DNA of 64,000 bases, taken from contig JACVTC010000037.1 in NCBI GenBank assembly GCA_016946835.1, positions 130,001 to 194,000 on the forward strand, in the 5' to 3' direction. Under the pieces are notes generated by a model, which did no database searches, was not told the DNA's origin, and saw nothing but the letters and a program-made list of their open reading frames with translations. Both the position numbers and the translations under genes were made by a program. Below are positions 14,411 to 24,829 of this stretch, in pieces (the stretch's first letter is position 1; each line of letters begins with the position of its first letter). The stretch comes from Neocallimastix lanati (nom. inval.) (taxonomy: Eukaryota > Neocallimastigomycota > Neocallimastigomycetes > Neocallimastigales > Neocallimastigaceae).

Positions 14411-14970
14411 TTTAATTTATTTATAATATTATTTATTATATTTGTATTAATATATATATATATTAATTTTTATTTTGTTTTATTTTATATCTAAAGCTTA
14501 AATACTGCAGTTGATACAGAAAGATTCTGATATAACCATTAGAAAAAAAGATTTTAAGTTAAATTTTTCTTTTATGAGGTTTAAATTACTCAATAAACCT
14601 TGATTTGGCGCTATTGATAAACCCTTGAGCCATTGGACCTAGAAACCTTGGCTAGTTGTTTTATTCGAGATTTTCTTTATTGTTGGTTCGAATTCAGGAG
14701 TTTTTCTTGATAGGATTGGCTACACACAGTTCCTTTCTTTAACAATCAATTAATACAAAATTAAACATAATATAAAAATATATAGTATTCTTTTAACTTA
14801 TATTAATTCATAAATATAATTAATGATTTATTTAATATTATATTAAATATTTATTTTAATTACAATTAAACTTTTATTTAGTTAAATAGTTTTTATAAAA
14901 TATTTAGTTGTTAATATAAATTAATAAGTATATTATTTCTATAATCATATAAATCTTTAACCTTTTTAAA
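14411..14970. other. Unassigned region upstream of RAD50 tail
   Basis: 14500-14730 has noticeably more balanced base composition (for example CTTGAGCCATTGGACC near 14620), which suggests old coding or transposon sequence. No frame is open for long and no family was recognised. The rest is A/T-rich. Confidence 0.4.
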
Positions 14971-15154
14971 TATTATCACCATGCTTATTAAAGGTTCTTT
15001 TTAAATGTTATCACCATGCTTATTAAAGGTTCTTTTTAAATATTATCACCATACTTATTAAAGGTTCTTTTTAAATATTATCACCATGCTTATTAAAGGT
15101 TCTTTTAAATATTATCACCATGCTTATTAAAGGTTCTTTTTAAATATTATCACC
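14971..15154. repeat. 35-bp tandem repeat, five copies plus a partial
   Basis: Units at 14971, 15006, 15041, 15076 (34 bp, one T fewer) and 15110, followed by 10 bases of a sixth. Each unit reads TATTATCACCATGCTTATTA followed by AAGGTTCTTTTTAAA. Copies differ by one or two bases (TGTTATC in unit 2, ATACTT in unit 3). The array begins exactly where the decayed reverse transcriptase loses similarity, just before its FADD catalytic motif would be expected. Confidence 0.95.
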
Positions 15155-15797
15155 AATAGAGATGCCATATTTATTACAATTATTAAAAATATCATTAATG
15201 AATAAGTTAAACAAAATTGGTGAGAGGGGACAACCTTGACGAACTCTTTTCTTAATATTAAATGATTCCGATCATTGTCCATCAACTCTTACACAAGCCT
15301 TGGAAGATAAATATAAATTTTCAATAAAATTATAGCACTTACCTCTAATACCTAAGTGATGAATCTTCATTAATACATTATATATGGGCACTGAGTCATA
15401 CGCATTTTTAAGATCCAAAAAAGCAAGGTAAGCTTCCTTATTTTCAAATTTCCTTCTCTGACATATAATTTTTAATGTAGTGTAAAGACTTATACATTCC
15501 TCTCGATTACGAAATCCATATTGTTCAGGTCTTATAAAACCTTCATCAATTCCATATTTAGAGATTCTATTAGCTATGATTTTTGCTATAATTTTTAATC
15601 CATTATTGATAAGAGAGATGCCACAATAGTTATTACAATCTGATGGATCGTCCTTTTTATGAATAGAAACTATTGATGCATTATTCCATAATTTTGGGAA
15701 ATCACCATTCCAAATACGATTGAATAAGGCTTTGAGACATTTAAAGCCAGATGAAATGTTACTATTATTATCACTTGATCCTTCTGAATCATTTTTT
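15145..15797 (-). pseudogene. Decayed LINE reverse transcriptase (palm/fingers)
   Basis: Minus-strand translation with interruptions follows the RT of the LINE at 17271-19802: KCLKALFNRIWNGDFPK, DCNNYCGISLINNGLKII, EQYGFRNREECISLY, AFLDLKNAYDSVPIYN, RQGCPLSPILFNLFINDI. At least one stop is visible (near 15280). Similarity ends at the 35-bp array, so the FADD motif and everything after it are missing. Same lineage, older copy, no activity expected. Confidence 0.85.
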
Positions 15798-15940
15798 TTA
15801 GACAGGGAAGAGAATACACTTCCATAACTTAATTATTTTATTATAAAAAAAAGTACATGTAGGTGGTTGCTTTGCAAATTTCCTCATCGCTAATACCTTG
15901 ATTAATATCCCATTCTTGTTGCCTTAGTCTTCCCAAATTC
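15798..15940 (-). pseudogene. LINE 3' end module fused to an RT N-terminal fragment
   Basis: 15798-15863 carries the module AGACAGGGAAGAGAATACAC...ACATGTAGGTG after a short T run, i.e. a LINE 3' terminus read on the minus strand. Directly behind it, 15864-15940 encodes (minus) QEWDINQGISDEEI, matching PTWDINDSITMEEI of the LINE RT. All sequence between the RT start and the 3' terminus is absent, so this is an internally deleted copy or a rearrangement. Confidence 0.6.
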
Positions 15941-16099
15941 CTTTTTTTTTTTTTTTTTTTTTTTATAGCCGCAATTATTGCGAACTTTAATCTTTATTTA
16001 TTTATTCTTATGTAAAATACATGAATACTTTTAATTTTAATAAAAAATAAAAAAACACAGAATTAATAAATAAATAAAAAAAATTATTTGTCCAATTAA
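15941..16099 (-). mobile_element. 3' end of a further retroelement: A tail and palindrome
   Basis: A T run at 15941-15964 (an A tail on the minus strand) is followed by ATAGCCGCAATTATTGCGAA, which contains the near-palindrome CGCAATTATTGCG, then CTTTAATCTTTATT, giving AATAAAG on the minus strand. This looks like the 3' terminus of a minus-strand element that would continue into the 0.7-kb segment and endonuclease fragment at 16100-17018. Confidence 0.4.
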
Positions 16100-16800
16100 T
16101 AGATTTTAGATTTTGCAAATAATCGATTTTATCCGGTATTAATGATATAATATTTATAATTTTACACAAGGGTTAGAAATTTATTGATACAAAATTACTT
16201 GTAAATACTGTTAAAATGAATAATCGCTTCTTTTTATCTTTTGACTGATTGTAATTCTTTCAATTAATAAAGCACTTTAAGATGTTAAAAATTTTCTGTT
16301 GAATAATCATAAATTAGCTAAAAGTATATTTAAAAAAGAAAAAATATTAGTAGAGAAAGACTATAAAAAAGATTCCCATCCGTTAAATAATGTCTTAAGC
16401 ACAAACTTTGGAGTGAATTAATCTCCTACATTTTCATTTTACAATATCTATATGAAAGTATAAATAATACTATAGAAAAATACATATACAAAATAATGCT
16501 AAAGTAAAAAATACAATAGATTCATTACAATGATAATATGCAGAAACTACTTGATATTATTAATTATACAACTCCAAAGTTACTACATATCCAGTTTAAA
16601 ACAATATAAAACATCAGGTTCACTTTCTACAGTCTTCCAGTATTCCAGTTTTCTCTCTTCGTACTAGAAGCCACTTTAGAAAGGATAACTATCGATTATC
16701 ATCAGAATCACAGAAAGCTGTAATTAGTACACCTGATATAGGTTATTCCTTTTCCATCAACCCTCCATGGACCTGGAAAAACAGTCCACGTCATTGGGGA
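16100..16800 (-). repeat. 0.7-kb repeated segment, copy 1
   Basis: Aligns over its whole length with 21624-22330 in the same orientation, about 95% identical by eye, with small indels and scattered substitutions. Both copies share a start near AATAGATTTTAGATTTTG and end at the same bases, TCATTGGGGA. Here the end is joined to a LINE endonuclease fragment. No open frame of note; probably retroelement UTR. Confidence 0.85.
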
Positions 16801-17018
16801 GAATTGAGAAGTAGTTACTTGAGAATATTTCATTTTTCTCTTCATTACACATGTGTTGGGACCATTTGAATCTTCTAGAAGGGGTAGGAGCACGAAAACC
16901 TTCTGAGTCATCTTTCTTACAGGAAAGGATAAGAGGGAAGTGGTCAGATATATCATTGAATGTACTACAAACAGATACCTTATTAATGTATTCCTTCATT
17001 TTATAATTAAATAAATTT
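16797..17018 (-). pseudogene. LINE endonuclease fragment
   Basis: Minus-strand reading MKEYINKVSVCSTFNDISDH through FSSNYFSILPN is nearly identical to residues 342 onward of the intact LINE endonuclease ORF (20172-20390), including the catalytic SDH. After FSILPN it runs into the 0.7-kb segment and stops within about 12 codons. An isolated piece of the domain; inactive. Confidence 0.85.
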
Positions 17019-17083
17019 TTTTTAGACAGGGAAGAGAATACACTTCCAAAACTTTATTAATTTTATTTTAAAAAATACATGTA
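17019..17083 (-). repeat. LINE 3' end module, second copy
   Basis: T run, then AGACAGGGAAGAGAATACAC followed by TTCCAAAACTTTATT and ending ATACATGTAGGTG. Nearly identical to 15798-15863 and 22435-22497. Followed by non-matching A/T sequence, so only the 3' terminal stub of this copy is present. Confidence 0.8.
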
Positions 17084-17126
17084 GGTGAAAAGTACATTTG
17101 AAATTAAAAATAAAAAATAAAAAAAT

Positions 17127-17165
<39 letters not shown>

Positions 17166-17270
17166 CTTAGAGAATAACTTTATTTAATTTATAATAATAA
17201 TAAAATTACATGAATTAAATGAAAAAATAACAAATAAAATACATGAAATAAAATATTATATATTATAATT

Positions 17271-19802
17271 TTATAAAAGTGCGTTAGAAGCAATAGCCTC
17301 TAACTTTTCCCATTCCTTGATAATAACACCACGTCCATTATTGCGAGTAATAATTTCAGTATTAGTGTTATCAATCGAATCTGTATCTGGAGGTGAAAAT
17401 CCATGCCTTATCATTTCGACGTCGACGCTCTTGGTAACGGTAGATTCAACGGAATACCATTTCATCATCAAACTAAAAGATCGACAAATTAATGGTATTA
17501 CGTTTGTTAGAAACTCCGCAATCCCCACAAAATACGGAACAGTTGTCGAAGTTGAACTTTGTTTAAAAATATTGTCAACTAATTGTCTTTGTTCCCCATC
17601 ATTAACTTTAATTTTTGAATATATTGAACGCCCACCAAGAAGTTCACTCAATATATAATAATAAATATTATTATCATAATCCTTTTCTGAATCTAAAGAG
17701 ACATCCAAGGATTTTTGTTCAATTATCATTGCAAACTTCAAAAAGAGATCATCTAGAAAAGGTAAAGATTTATTTCTGTAATTTTCCAATTCTTTACAGG
17801 CAAAGATCCAGTGAGAAAAGCTAGGTACACTAACACCACAACATGGGCAACATTTAGGGCAATCTTCTGAGACGATTTTTCTTTTAATGGAAATACTAAT
17901 GTCGAATTTAAAACCACATCTAATTCGAGAAATCCAAAAGAATCCCAACTGATACTTAGGATATTGAAATGTTAAGTTTCTGATTTCTGAAATAAATCCA
18001 AAATCATTCTCCTTGTAAATAATTGCTTTTTTAGCTTTTGAGGGTTTGAAGACATCCCTTTCCCAATAAAACTTTTTTATTTCACTTGTTTTCTTACCAT
18101 TTAATTTCTTATCCAAAGTCCTTGATTCTTTAGTCCATGAGTAATGTGACATAGTAGGAATATTATTAGTGAGATGATTAATAATACATGATGAGTTTTT
18201 CCATTTTCTAAAGCATCGTAATTGAGATATAGCACAGACAGCTGAAAGAGGAGGTATTCTCAATTCACGAGTAATATTATAGAGACTAACAGAAGAATTG
18301 CGAGATTTAAATCAGTAACTCCAATAAAGTCCTCTATTAATAATTTTTTGAGCTTTAGAACATCTGCTCTTATTTGAACCAAAGAGAGGAGCATAATATA
18401 TAACAAGACTAAGAATAAACAAAATTAAAACATATTTCTTCAATGGGAGAGGAACAGATTTATTAATAAGAAATCGAAAGTACAAATTTAACTTGACATT
18501 TAAATCACTGTTTAATTTGGATTGTATAGGTTTCAGTGATAAAGATTCATCAAAAGGAATACCAAGATAGGTATAGTTGTCAGTTTTAGGTAATTTGTTA
18601 CTACCAATAAAGAAAGATGGATCTTCATAGTTTATCGATTTAACAAAGTTAATCGGTTTTGCAACAAGAGTAGCATACTTATTAATTCCAAAAATCATTT
18701 CATTTTTAATAGCCCATTCATGAAATTTATTCAAAAATTTCTTAAGAGCTTGTTTAGATGGAGCAACTAAAGCAATATCATCCGCAAAAAGTCCACCACA
18801 ACAATATTGAGAATCTAAATATACACCATACTTATCACAATTATCCAGTACATCATTAATGAACAAATTGAATAAAATAGGAGATAGAGGGCATCCTTGT
18901 CTAACACCACGATTAATCGAAAATTCTTCTGAGAGATTACCATTAAAAAAAGCACGAGCTTTAGAAGATAGATAAAGATTCTTTAAAAACAGATGACATT
19001 TATCTCTAATTCCTAAATTATATAATTTGGTCAAAATATTAAAGATAGGTACTGAATCATAGGCTTTTTTAAGATCGAGAAAAGCAAGATAAGTAAAATT
19101 TCCTTGAAATTTTCTTTTTTGACATATCTCTCTAATTGAAATATATAAACTTATGCATTCTTCTTTATTTCTAAATCCAAATTGTTCAGGTCTAACAAAT
19201 TTATGTTCAAGGGCATATTTAGCAATTCTATTAGTAACAATCTTTGAAATAATTTTTAAGCCAACATTAATAAGAGAAATACCACTATAATTATTACAAT
19301 CCGAAAGATCTCCTTTTTTTGGAATTGATATTATAGAAGCCGAATTCCACTCTTTAGGGAAATCACCATCCCAGATTTTGTTAAATAATGAAAGTAAACA
19401 TTTAGCACACTTAGAGTAGTGATCATCTGAAGAATCATCTTGATTATCGGATAAATCAGATTTACTAAAGAAGGCTTTAAAAAATTCAATCGGAATACCA
19501 TCAGGTCCAGGAGCTTTATTATTTTTCATTTCAAGCACAGTGTTTTGAATTTCTTCCATAGTAATAGAATCATTAATATCCCAAGTAGGATTATTATTAG
19601 GATTAGTTCCATATAAACTTACCCAGTATTCATTATCCAAACTGTGTTGAGTAACATCAGAAGCTAGTTCACTGTAATGTTCAGCAAATCGATTTAATTG
19701 ATCTGAATGAGAAAATAAAAAGTTACCCTGCTTGTCCTTTAAAACACTTAACGAAATAGAATAGAGTACATAGGGTGAGATAGCTTCTTTAATTTTAACC
19801 AA
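17271..19802 (-). pseudogene. LINE reverse transcriptase and zinc-knuckle C-terminus (one nonsense codon)
   Basis: Two blocks in the same frame, 19802-18312 and 18311-17271, separated only by TGA at 18314-18312. The RT block (496 residues) shows GPDGIPIEFFKAF, SIISIPKKGDLSDCNNY, EQFGFRNKEE, FLDLKKAYDS (catalytic Asp243), RQGCPLSPILFNLFIN and GLFADDIAL (Asp341/Asp342). The C-terminal block (starting ELRIPPLSAVC just after the stop) has a zinc-knuckle-like DCPKCCPCCG...SHWIFAC, as in many LINEs, and ends GVIIKEWEKLEAIASNALL. All RT catalytic residues are intact. Its 5' end overlaps the endonuclease frame by 55 bp in another frame, which reflects a small indel in an A-rich stretch rather than two genes. 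Confidence 0.88.
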
Positions 19803-21394
19803 GCACTCCTAGCATTTTTATTACGAAAATCATTACATGCAGATTCTATTGACTGATGAAATTGTTTTGATTTAATAGAAAACTTAATTGACCTGACTTT
19901 ACGACATATATTTTTATACTCACGAAGCAAATTTAAAAATTCATCAAGGTTTTCAAGATTAGAACTTAAAGAAAAATTTTTGATTTCATTAAATGTAACA
20001 TGCTTTTCATGAGAATGTTTCTTGATATAATAAGGGCAGTGGAAAGCTGATCCTTTAAGATCACAAGGAACTCTAGCATGAACTTTATCACCAACTTTAT
20101 TAGCTGTTTCTATAAATTTATTGACCATTTCATTAGAACTTAATTCTTTATTATCATCAAATTCATTAAGAAGAATTGAGAAGTAGTTACTTGAGAATAT
20201 TTCATTATGCTTTTCATTGCACATGCGTTGGGACCATTTGAATCTTCTAGAGGGAGTAGGAGCACGAAAACCTTCTGAGTCATCTTTCTTACAGGAAAGG
20301 ATAAGAGGGAAGTGGTCAGATATATCATTGAATGTACTACAAACAGATACCTTATTAATGTATTCCTTCATTTTACAATTAAATAAAACATGATCAATAC
20401 AAGACGATCTACCATCACGAGCCCATGTGAAATCGAGACCAGATAAGTTTTTAGTTAACCACTGATAAGATGATTTATTAAGTAAACTATCTAATTGGGA
20501 TTTAGACATATTAAAGTCACCTACAAGAATAGAAGGTGTATTAGTATGTTTCTTTATCCAATTAATAATTTCTGAAAAGGCATTCTTTCTTTCTTCCTTA
20601 TGAGTGACAGTAGGAACATAAATATTACCAATAGTGCATTTAATTCCCCAAAAAGAAGTAATGTTGACAGAAATGATATACTTATATTCAAAGGGATCAG
20701 GAGAAAATGAACATGAACGATGTACACTTATACTAAGACCTCTCATACTGGGTATATTTGGATCAGCTTTACGTAAAATTGTATTATAGTGACAAAGAAA
20801 TGGGTAATTATTTGAATGTGCATTAAGGTATTGGCTATTATCGATCTCTTGCAAGCAACTACAGATGGGTTTAAAAATTTCATTAAAGAATCGAATACCA
20901 TCACGTTTTTCATCATTCCATCCATTAATATTCCAACTGACACAAAGATTAAAGAACTGAGTAGACGGTGAATAAATATTACTATAAAGAAAATCTTTAG
21001 CCATTGATTTAGTTTCAAAAGAAGAAAATTTGTTGTTAAATTTCTTAACTTCACGGAAAGTTCTGATTTTGTCGGTTTGGATCCAATTAATTTTATTGAT
21101 TGGAAGGCAATGGGTAAGAAGAAATAAAATATTTAGGTAATAAGTGGGTTTATCATAGTTTATCCTTAAAATGAAGTAATTTTCCATATTAGGTGTGTGT
21201 GTTTTTATAATTCCATGAACTATTTCATTGCAATTGGAAATACGTTTACTAAGAAATTCCCAAAGTTTACTAACAGACCATGATTGAAGATCATGAATAA
21301 AGATGAGAATGAAATCTTTATTCTGAATATCGTATCTTCGAAGACCACGTCGCAAAACAGGTATAGTTGCTGAATTTGAAGAAGTATTATCCAT
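19748..21394 (-). pseudogene. LINE N-terminal domain and APE endonuclease
   Basis: 548 residues from ATG at 21394. Residues 1-148 are an unassigned N-terminal domain. Residues 149-368 are an exonuclease/endonuclease/phosphatase-fold APE endonuclease: SWNINGWN (Asn155), QEID (Glu183), VGDFN (Asp293, Asn295), IDHVLFN (Asp334, His335) and SDHFPL (Asp360, His361). In LINEs this enzyme nicks the target to prime reverse transcription. Residues 369-530 form the linker to the RT. The reading leaves frame near 19770-19800 (after SAWLKLKK) and ends HPMYSILFR, whereas the correct continuation (AISPYVLYSISLSV) is in the adjacent frame. Confidence 0.88.
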
Positions 21395-21623
21395 ATCAAG
21401 AAAGCCTAAAAAATAAAATAAAAGAAGAATAAAATAAAAATAATAAAAATAATAAAAAAAATAGATAAAAAATTTTTTTTTTTTTTTTATATATATATAT
21501 ATAATAAAATAAATTAAAAAATAAAAGAGAAAGTAAATTCTCTTTAAATAGTAAAAAAAAAAAAAAATATTGGTGTTGAATATTTGAAAGCTTGAAATAT
21601 AAAATTGTTCTTGATGATTGAAT

Positions 21624-22330
21624 AGATTTTAGATTTTGTAAATAATTGATTTTATCCTGTATAACTGATATAATATTTATAAATTTACTCAAGGGTTAGT
21701 AATTTATTGATACAAAATTACTTGTATATTTGTATATACTGTAAAAATGAATAATTGTTTCTTTTTATCTTTTGAATGATTGTAATTCTTTCAATTAATA
21801 AAGCACTTTAAGATGTTAAAAATTTTCTGTTGAATAATCATAAATTAGCTAAAAGTATATTTAAAAAGAAAAAATATTAGTAGAGAAAGACTATAAAAAA
21901 GATTCCCATCCGTTAAATAATGTCTTAAACACAAGCTTTGGAGTGAATCAATCTCCTACATTTTCATTTTACAATAGCTACATGAAAGTATAAATAATAC
22001 TAAAGAAAAATACATATACAAAATAATGCTAAAGTAAAAAATACAATAGATTCATTACAATGATAATATGTAGAAACTACATGATATTATTAATTATACA
22101 ACTCCAATGTTACTACATATCCAGTTTAAAACAATATAAAACATCAGGTTCACTTTCTGCAGTCTTCCAGTATTCCAGTTTTCACTCTTCGTACTAGAAG
22201 CCACTTTAGAAAGGATAATCATCGATTATCATCAGAATCACAGAAAGCTGTAATTAGTACACCTGATATAGGTTATTCCTTTTCCATCAACCCTCCATGG
22301 ACCTGGAAAAACAGTCCACATCATTGGGGA
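21624..22330 (-). repeat. 0.7-kb repeated segment, copy 2
   Basis: Second copy of 16100-16800, directly upstream (minus-strand sense) of the LINE coding region, with about 230 bp of low-complexity sequence between. It ends at TCATTGGGGA exactly like copy 1, but here the next base starts the 103-bp direct repeat instead of endonuclease sequence. Confidence 0.85.
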
Positions 22331-22432
22331 ATTAAAAATATTTAACTAATATATTATCTCAAAGAAAAAAATTTTTAATTTTAAAATTTCTAATTTTAAT
22401 TAATTACTTATTAATGAAAATATATTGAAATT
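22330..22432. repeat. 103-bp perfect direct repeat, copy A
   Basis: Identical base for base to 24830-24932 (offset exactly 2,500). Begins AATTAAAAATATTTAACT and ends ATATATTGAAATT. Flanks differ: GGGG before and CAACAGGG after, versus TATT before and GAAAAAAA after the other copy. Confidence 0.97.
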
Positions 22433-22600
22433 CAACAGGGAAGAGAATACACTTCCAAAACTTTATTAAATTTTATTTTAAAAAATACATGTAGGTGAAG
22501 ACAATCTTCTGAAACTCTACCCATTCTAATAGCAATAGTAGTATTGTATTTATAACCACAGCGTAAACGTTCAAGACATTTATACCTATCCCATCTTACA
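22433..22600 (-). pseudogene. Truncated LINE fragment with 3' end module
   Basis: 22435-22497 is the 3' end module (ACAGGGAAGAGAATACACTT...ACATGTAGGTG) without an A tail. 22498-22600 encodes (minus) RLRCGYKYNTTIAIRMGRVS then EDC, matching RIRCGFKFDISISIKRKIVSEDC of the intact LINE just before its zinc knuckle. Sequence between EDC and the 3' terminus is deleted. On the minus strand a 26-base A run (22626-22601) lies directly before the fragment. Confidence 0.75.
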
Positions 22601-23797
22601 AATTTTTTTTTTTTTTTTTTTTTTTTGGTATCAAAAATAATTTATTATAATAATTACGAATTTCAAAATATACACAAAATTTATATATATATACACAAAA
22701 CACTACTACTTTAATTTCTCCTTTTTTTTTTTTTTTTTGTTAGTTTATTTATTTATTTCCCTTTTTTTTTTATTTTTTATTATTTTTTTTTTTTTATTTT
22801 TAAATAAACGATTAAAATTTTACTTTTTCATAAGTTTTAAAATTTTATATTTTAGTAATATAATTTTTAACATAATTCGCATATTATTAAAAAATCCATT
22901 TCATAAAAAGGACTTTTCATAATACATTTTCTATAAAAAAAATAAATAAATAAATAAATAAAAAATGAAAATAATAAATTTTTTTTTTTTTTTTTTTTTT
23001 AAATATATATTATTAAATCAAATAGTAGTTCAATAATTATAATAAAAAAAAAAAAAATTAAACCTAATAAACTAATCATTATTTATTACATTATAATTAA
23101 ATATTTTCAATTTAATATCACTTTTTAGTGTTTATAAATAATTTTTAATTGAATTTATTAATGTTTAATTTTTCTTTTTTATTATAAAATGTTCCTCTTT
23201 TATTTCTTCTATTTAACAATATATATTTATTGCAAATTTATTTTTTTATTATAATATTAAAAAAAAAGGATTAATAGCATTATAGAAACTTTTTTTTTTA
23301 TTTAATAAAATAAAAAAAAATAACTATATTATTTTTTTTATAATATATTGCGATGCATATCTTATTAACAAAATGAAAAAAAAGAAATTAAAGAATCCAT
23401 GAGATTTTATAATATTTAAAATGTTTTTTTTTTTATTATTATTATTAAACTTACAAATTTATTTCTACTTTCAAAGATTTCCCCTTAAATGGAAATTCAT
23501 AAATAAAAATAAATATGTAATTTAAAAATACTTCAAAAAAAAAAATTAAAAACTTTATAAACAAATATATATTAAAAACTCTCTAAAATTAAAAAAATAA
23601 ATACTAAAATAAATAAAAATATTAAATTAAATAAATTGCGATTTGTTGATTAACTTGCGTAATTGATTAAGATTAATAAATTTAAAAAGAATTATATTTT
23701 TAAACTTTTTATCATTAGTTTAAAATATTTAATCCTTTTTCAATTATACAAACTTTTATCAAAAATTTTTATTGTAATTGATATACGTTATTTAAAT
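22601..23797 (-). other. Region between LINE fragment and expansin stop
   Basis: About 1.2 kb of A/T-rich sequence with long T runs (22601-22626, about 22720-22738, 22981-23000). On the minus strand an AATAAA (22646-22641) stands 14 nt before the 26-base A run, as a polyadenylation signal would, so this may be the expansin 3' UTR plus tail. Frames at 22737-22922 and 23663-23896 (+) show no family. Confidence 0.5.
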
Positions 23798-24685
23798 TTA
23801 TTTAATGTAAATGTAATCAAAACTCATTTTACCATCAGTAGCTCTAACTTGAATAATATTTTCTCCACTCTTGAATCTTACGCCTTCAATAGTTAACTTC
23901 TTCCATTCACTACCAGTCTTTCCAAACTTAACCTTGTAAACATTACTATCATTAACAACAATTCTATTTTCCTTACTACTTGAACTACTGTTGTTATACT
24001 TTATAATAATGTTATATTTACCAGACTTTCTCAAATCTACCTTTGCAGCAACACTAGATCTTGTTCCTGATTTTGAATATGGGCTACCAATGTAAATGTA
24101 TCCACTACCAGAGTAGTACTTAATATCATATCTCTTACTTACATCACCATGGCGAGTACCCTTTTCTAATTGAATATAGATACCACCAGCAGATACTGTT
24201 GAGGAAGAAGATGATGATGATGATGAAGTTGAACTACTACTTGAAGATGGACAGGCAAATTTGCTTGGACCATCAACAATACACCAACTAGCTTGTCTTA
24301 AGACACCTTGACTTAAATGATCTCTACTTAAATATCTAAATGCTTCTACACTAAGATCAATATTACCATATCCACAGGAATGACATTTATCAACAACTAA
24401 AGCAGTAAGACTTCTTCCAGTTTCAGCATTACTAATCTTTATTTTCTTACCACAATAACTGCTTGCATTGCTTTTACTAAGAATTTCAGCTGTAATTGCA
24501 ACATAATAATCAACACCTGTTAAATATTTATCAACTTTACTACTGTAATCCTGACAGAATGGATCTTTAACAGAATCTTCATCACCTGGACCACCATAGT
24601 AGGTCATCCTACTAGCTTTATAATAACTAGCACTAACAATAGATAATAAAGAAGCAGTTAAAGTAAATAAATTATATAATTTCAT
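23798..24685 (-). CDS. Secreted expansin-like protein with C-terminal carbohydrate-binding-type module
   Basis: Intronless, 295 aa. Signal peptide residues 1-19 (cleavage near SIVSA/S). Residues 20-145 form a double-psi beta-barrel (expansin D1/RlpA-like) with RMTYYGGPGD, VVDKCHSCGYGNIDLS (the Asp of the DLS motif corresponds to the essential expansin Asp), AFRYLS and six Cys (44, 78, 101, 104, 135, 145). A Ser-rich linker (146-165) follows. Residues 166-295 look like a beta-sandwich binding module of the CBM6/35 kind (KYNIIIKYN, NRIVVNDSN, FKSGENIIQVRATDG, FDYIYIK); this call is less certain. Expansins loosen cellulose/hemicellulose contacts without hydrolysis; in gut fungi such secreted proteins aid plant-wall breakdown. 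The base composition is richer in G/C than its surroundings. It sits between 103-bp direct repeats with LINE sequence downstream. Confidence 0.88.
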   Translation of the reverse strand: MKLYNLFTLTASLLSIVSASYYKASRMTYYGGPGDEDSVKDPFCQDYSSKVDKYLTGVDYYVAITAEILSKSNASSYCGKKIKISNAETGRSLTALVVDKCHSCGYGNIDLSVEAFRYLSRDHLSQGVLRQASWCIVDGPSKFACPSSSSSSTSSSSSSSSSTVSAGGIYIQLEKGTRHGDVSKRYDIKYYSGSGYIYIGSPYSKSGTRSSVAAKVDLRKSGKYNIIIKYNNSSSSSKENRIVVNDSNVYKVKFGKTGSEWKKLTIEGVRFKSGENIIQVRATDGKMSFDYIYIK

Positions 24686-24829
24686 CTTGATTTTTTAAAT
24701 AATCAAATTAATAAATTGATTTTTTAAATTATTGTATTAGTTTTATCTATTCCTTCGAATTAAAATAAAGAATTAAAATAATATTATTAATTTAGTTTAA
24801 TTTTTTGATTGATTGTTTCTTTCTATATT

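Larger units (their letters stand above)
17131..21394 (-). mobile_element. Nearly complete APE-type non-LTR retrotransposon (LINE)
   Basis: Minus-strand element. A T run at 17131-17162 is its A tail; the coding region runs 21394 to 17271 in the order N-terminal domain, APE endonuclease, reverse transcriptase, CCHC zinc-knuckle C-terminus, which is typical of fungal Tad/L1-like LINEs. One frameshift (about 19770-19800) and one in-frame TGA (18314-18312) break it. The 5' limit is uncertain: sequence up to 22330 may be its 5' UTR because it includes a repeated segment. No target duplication could be found. Confidence 0.85.

Noticed and set aside
14645-14700. tRNA-like boxes (TGGCTAGTTG and GGTTCGAATTC)
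   Set aside because: Box spacing is about 34 nt instead of about 44 and the acceptor arms do not pair, so no cloverleaf can be drawn.
22737-23896. Plus-strand frames downstream of the expansin gene
   Set aside because: Phe/Ile/Lys-rich readings of T runs; one overlaps the expansin 3' end in antisense.
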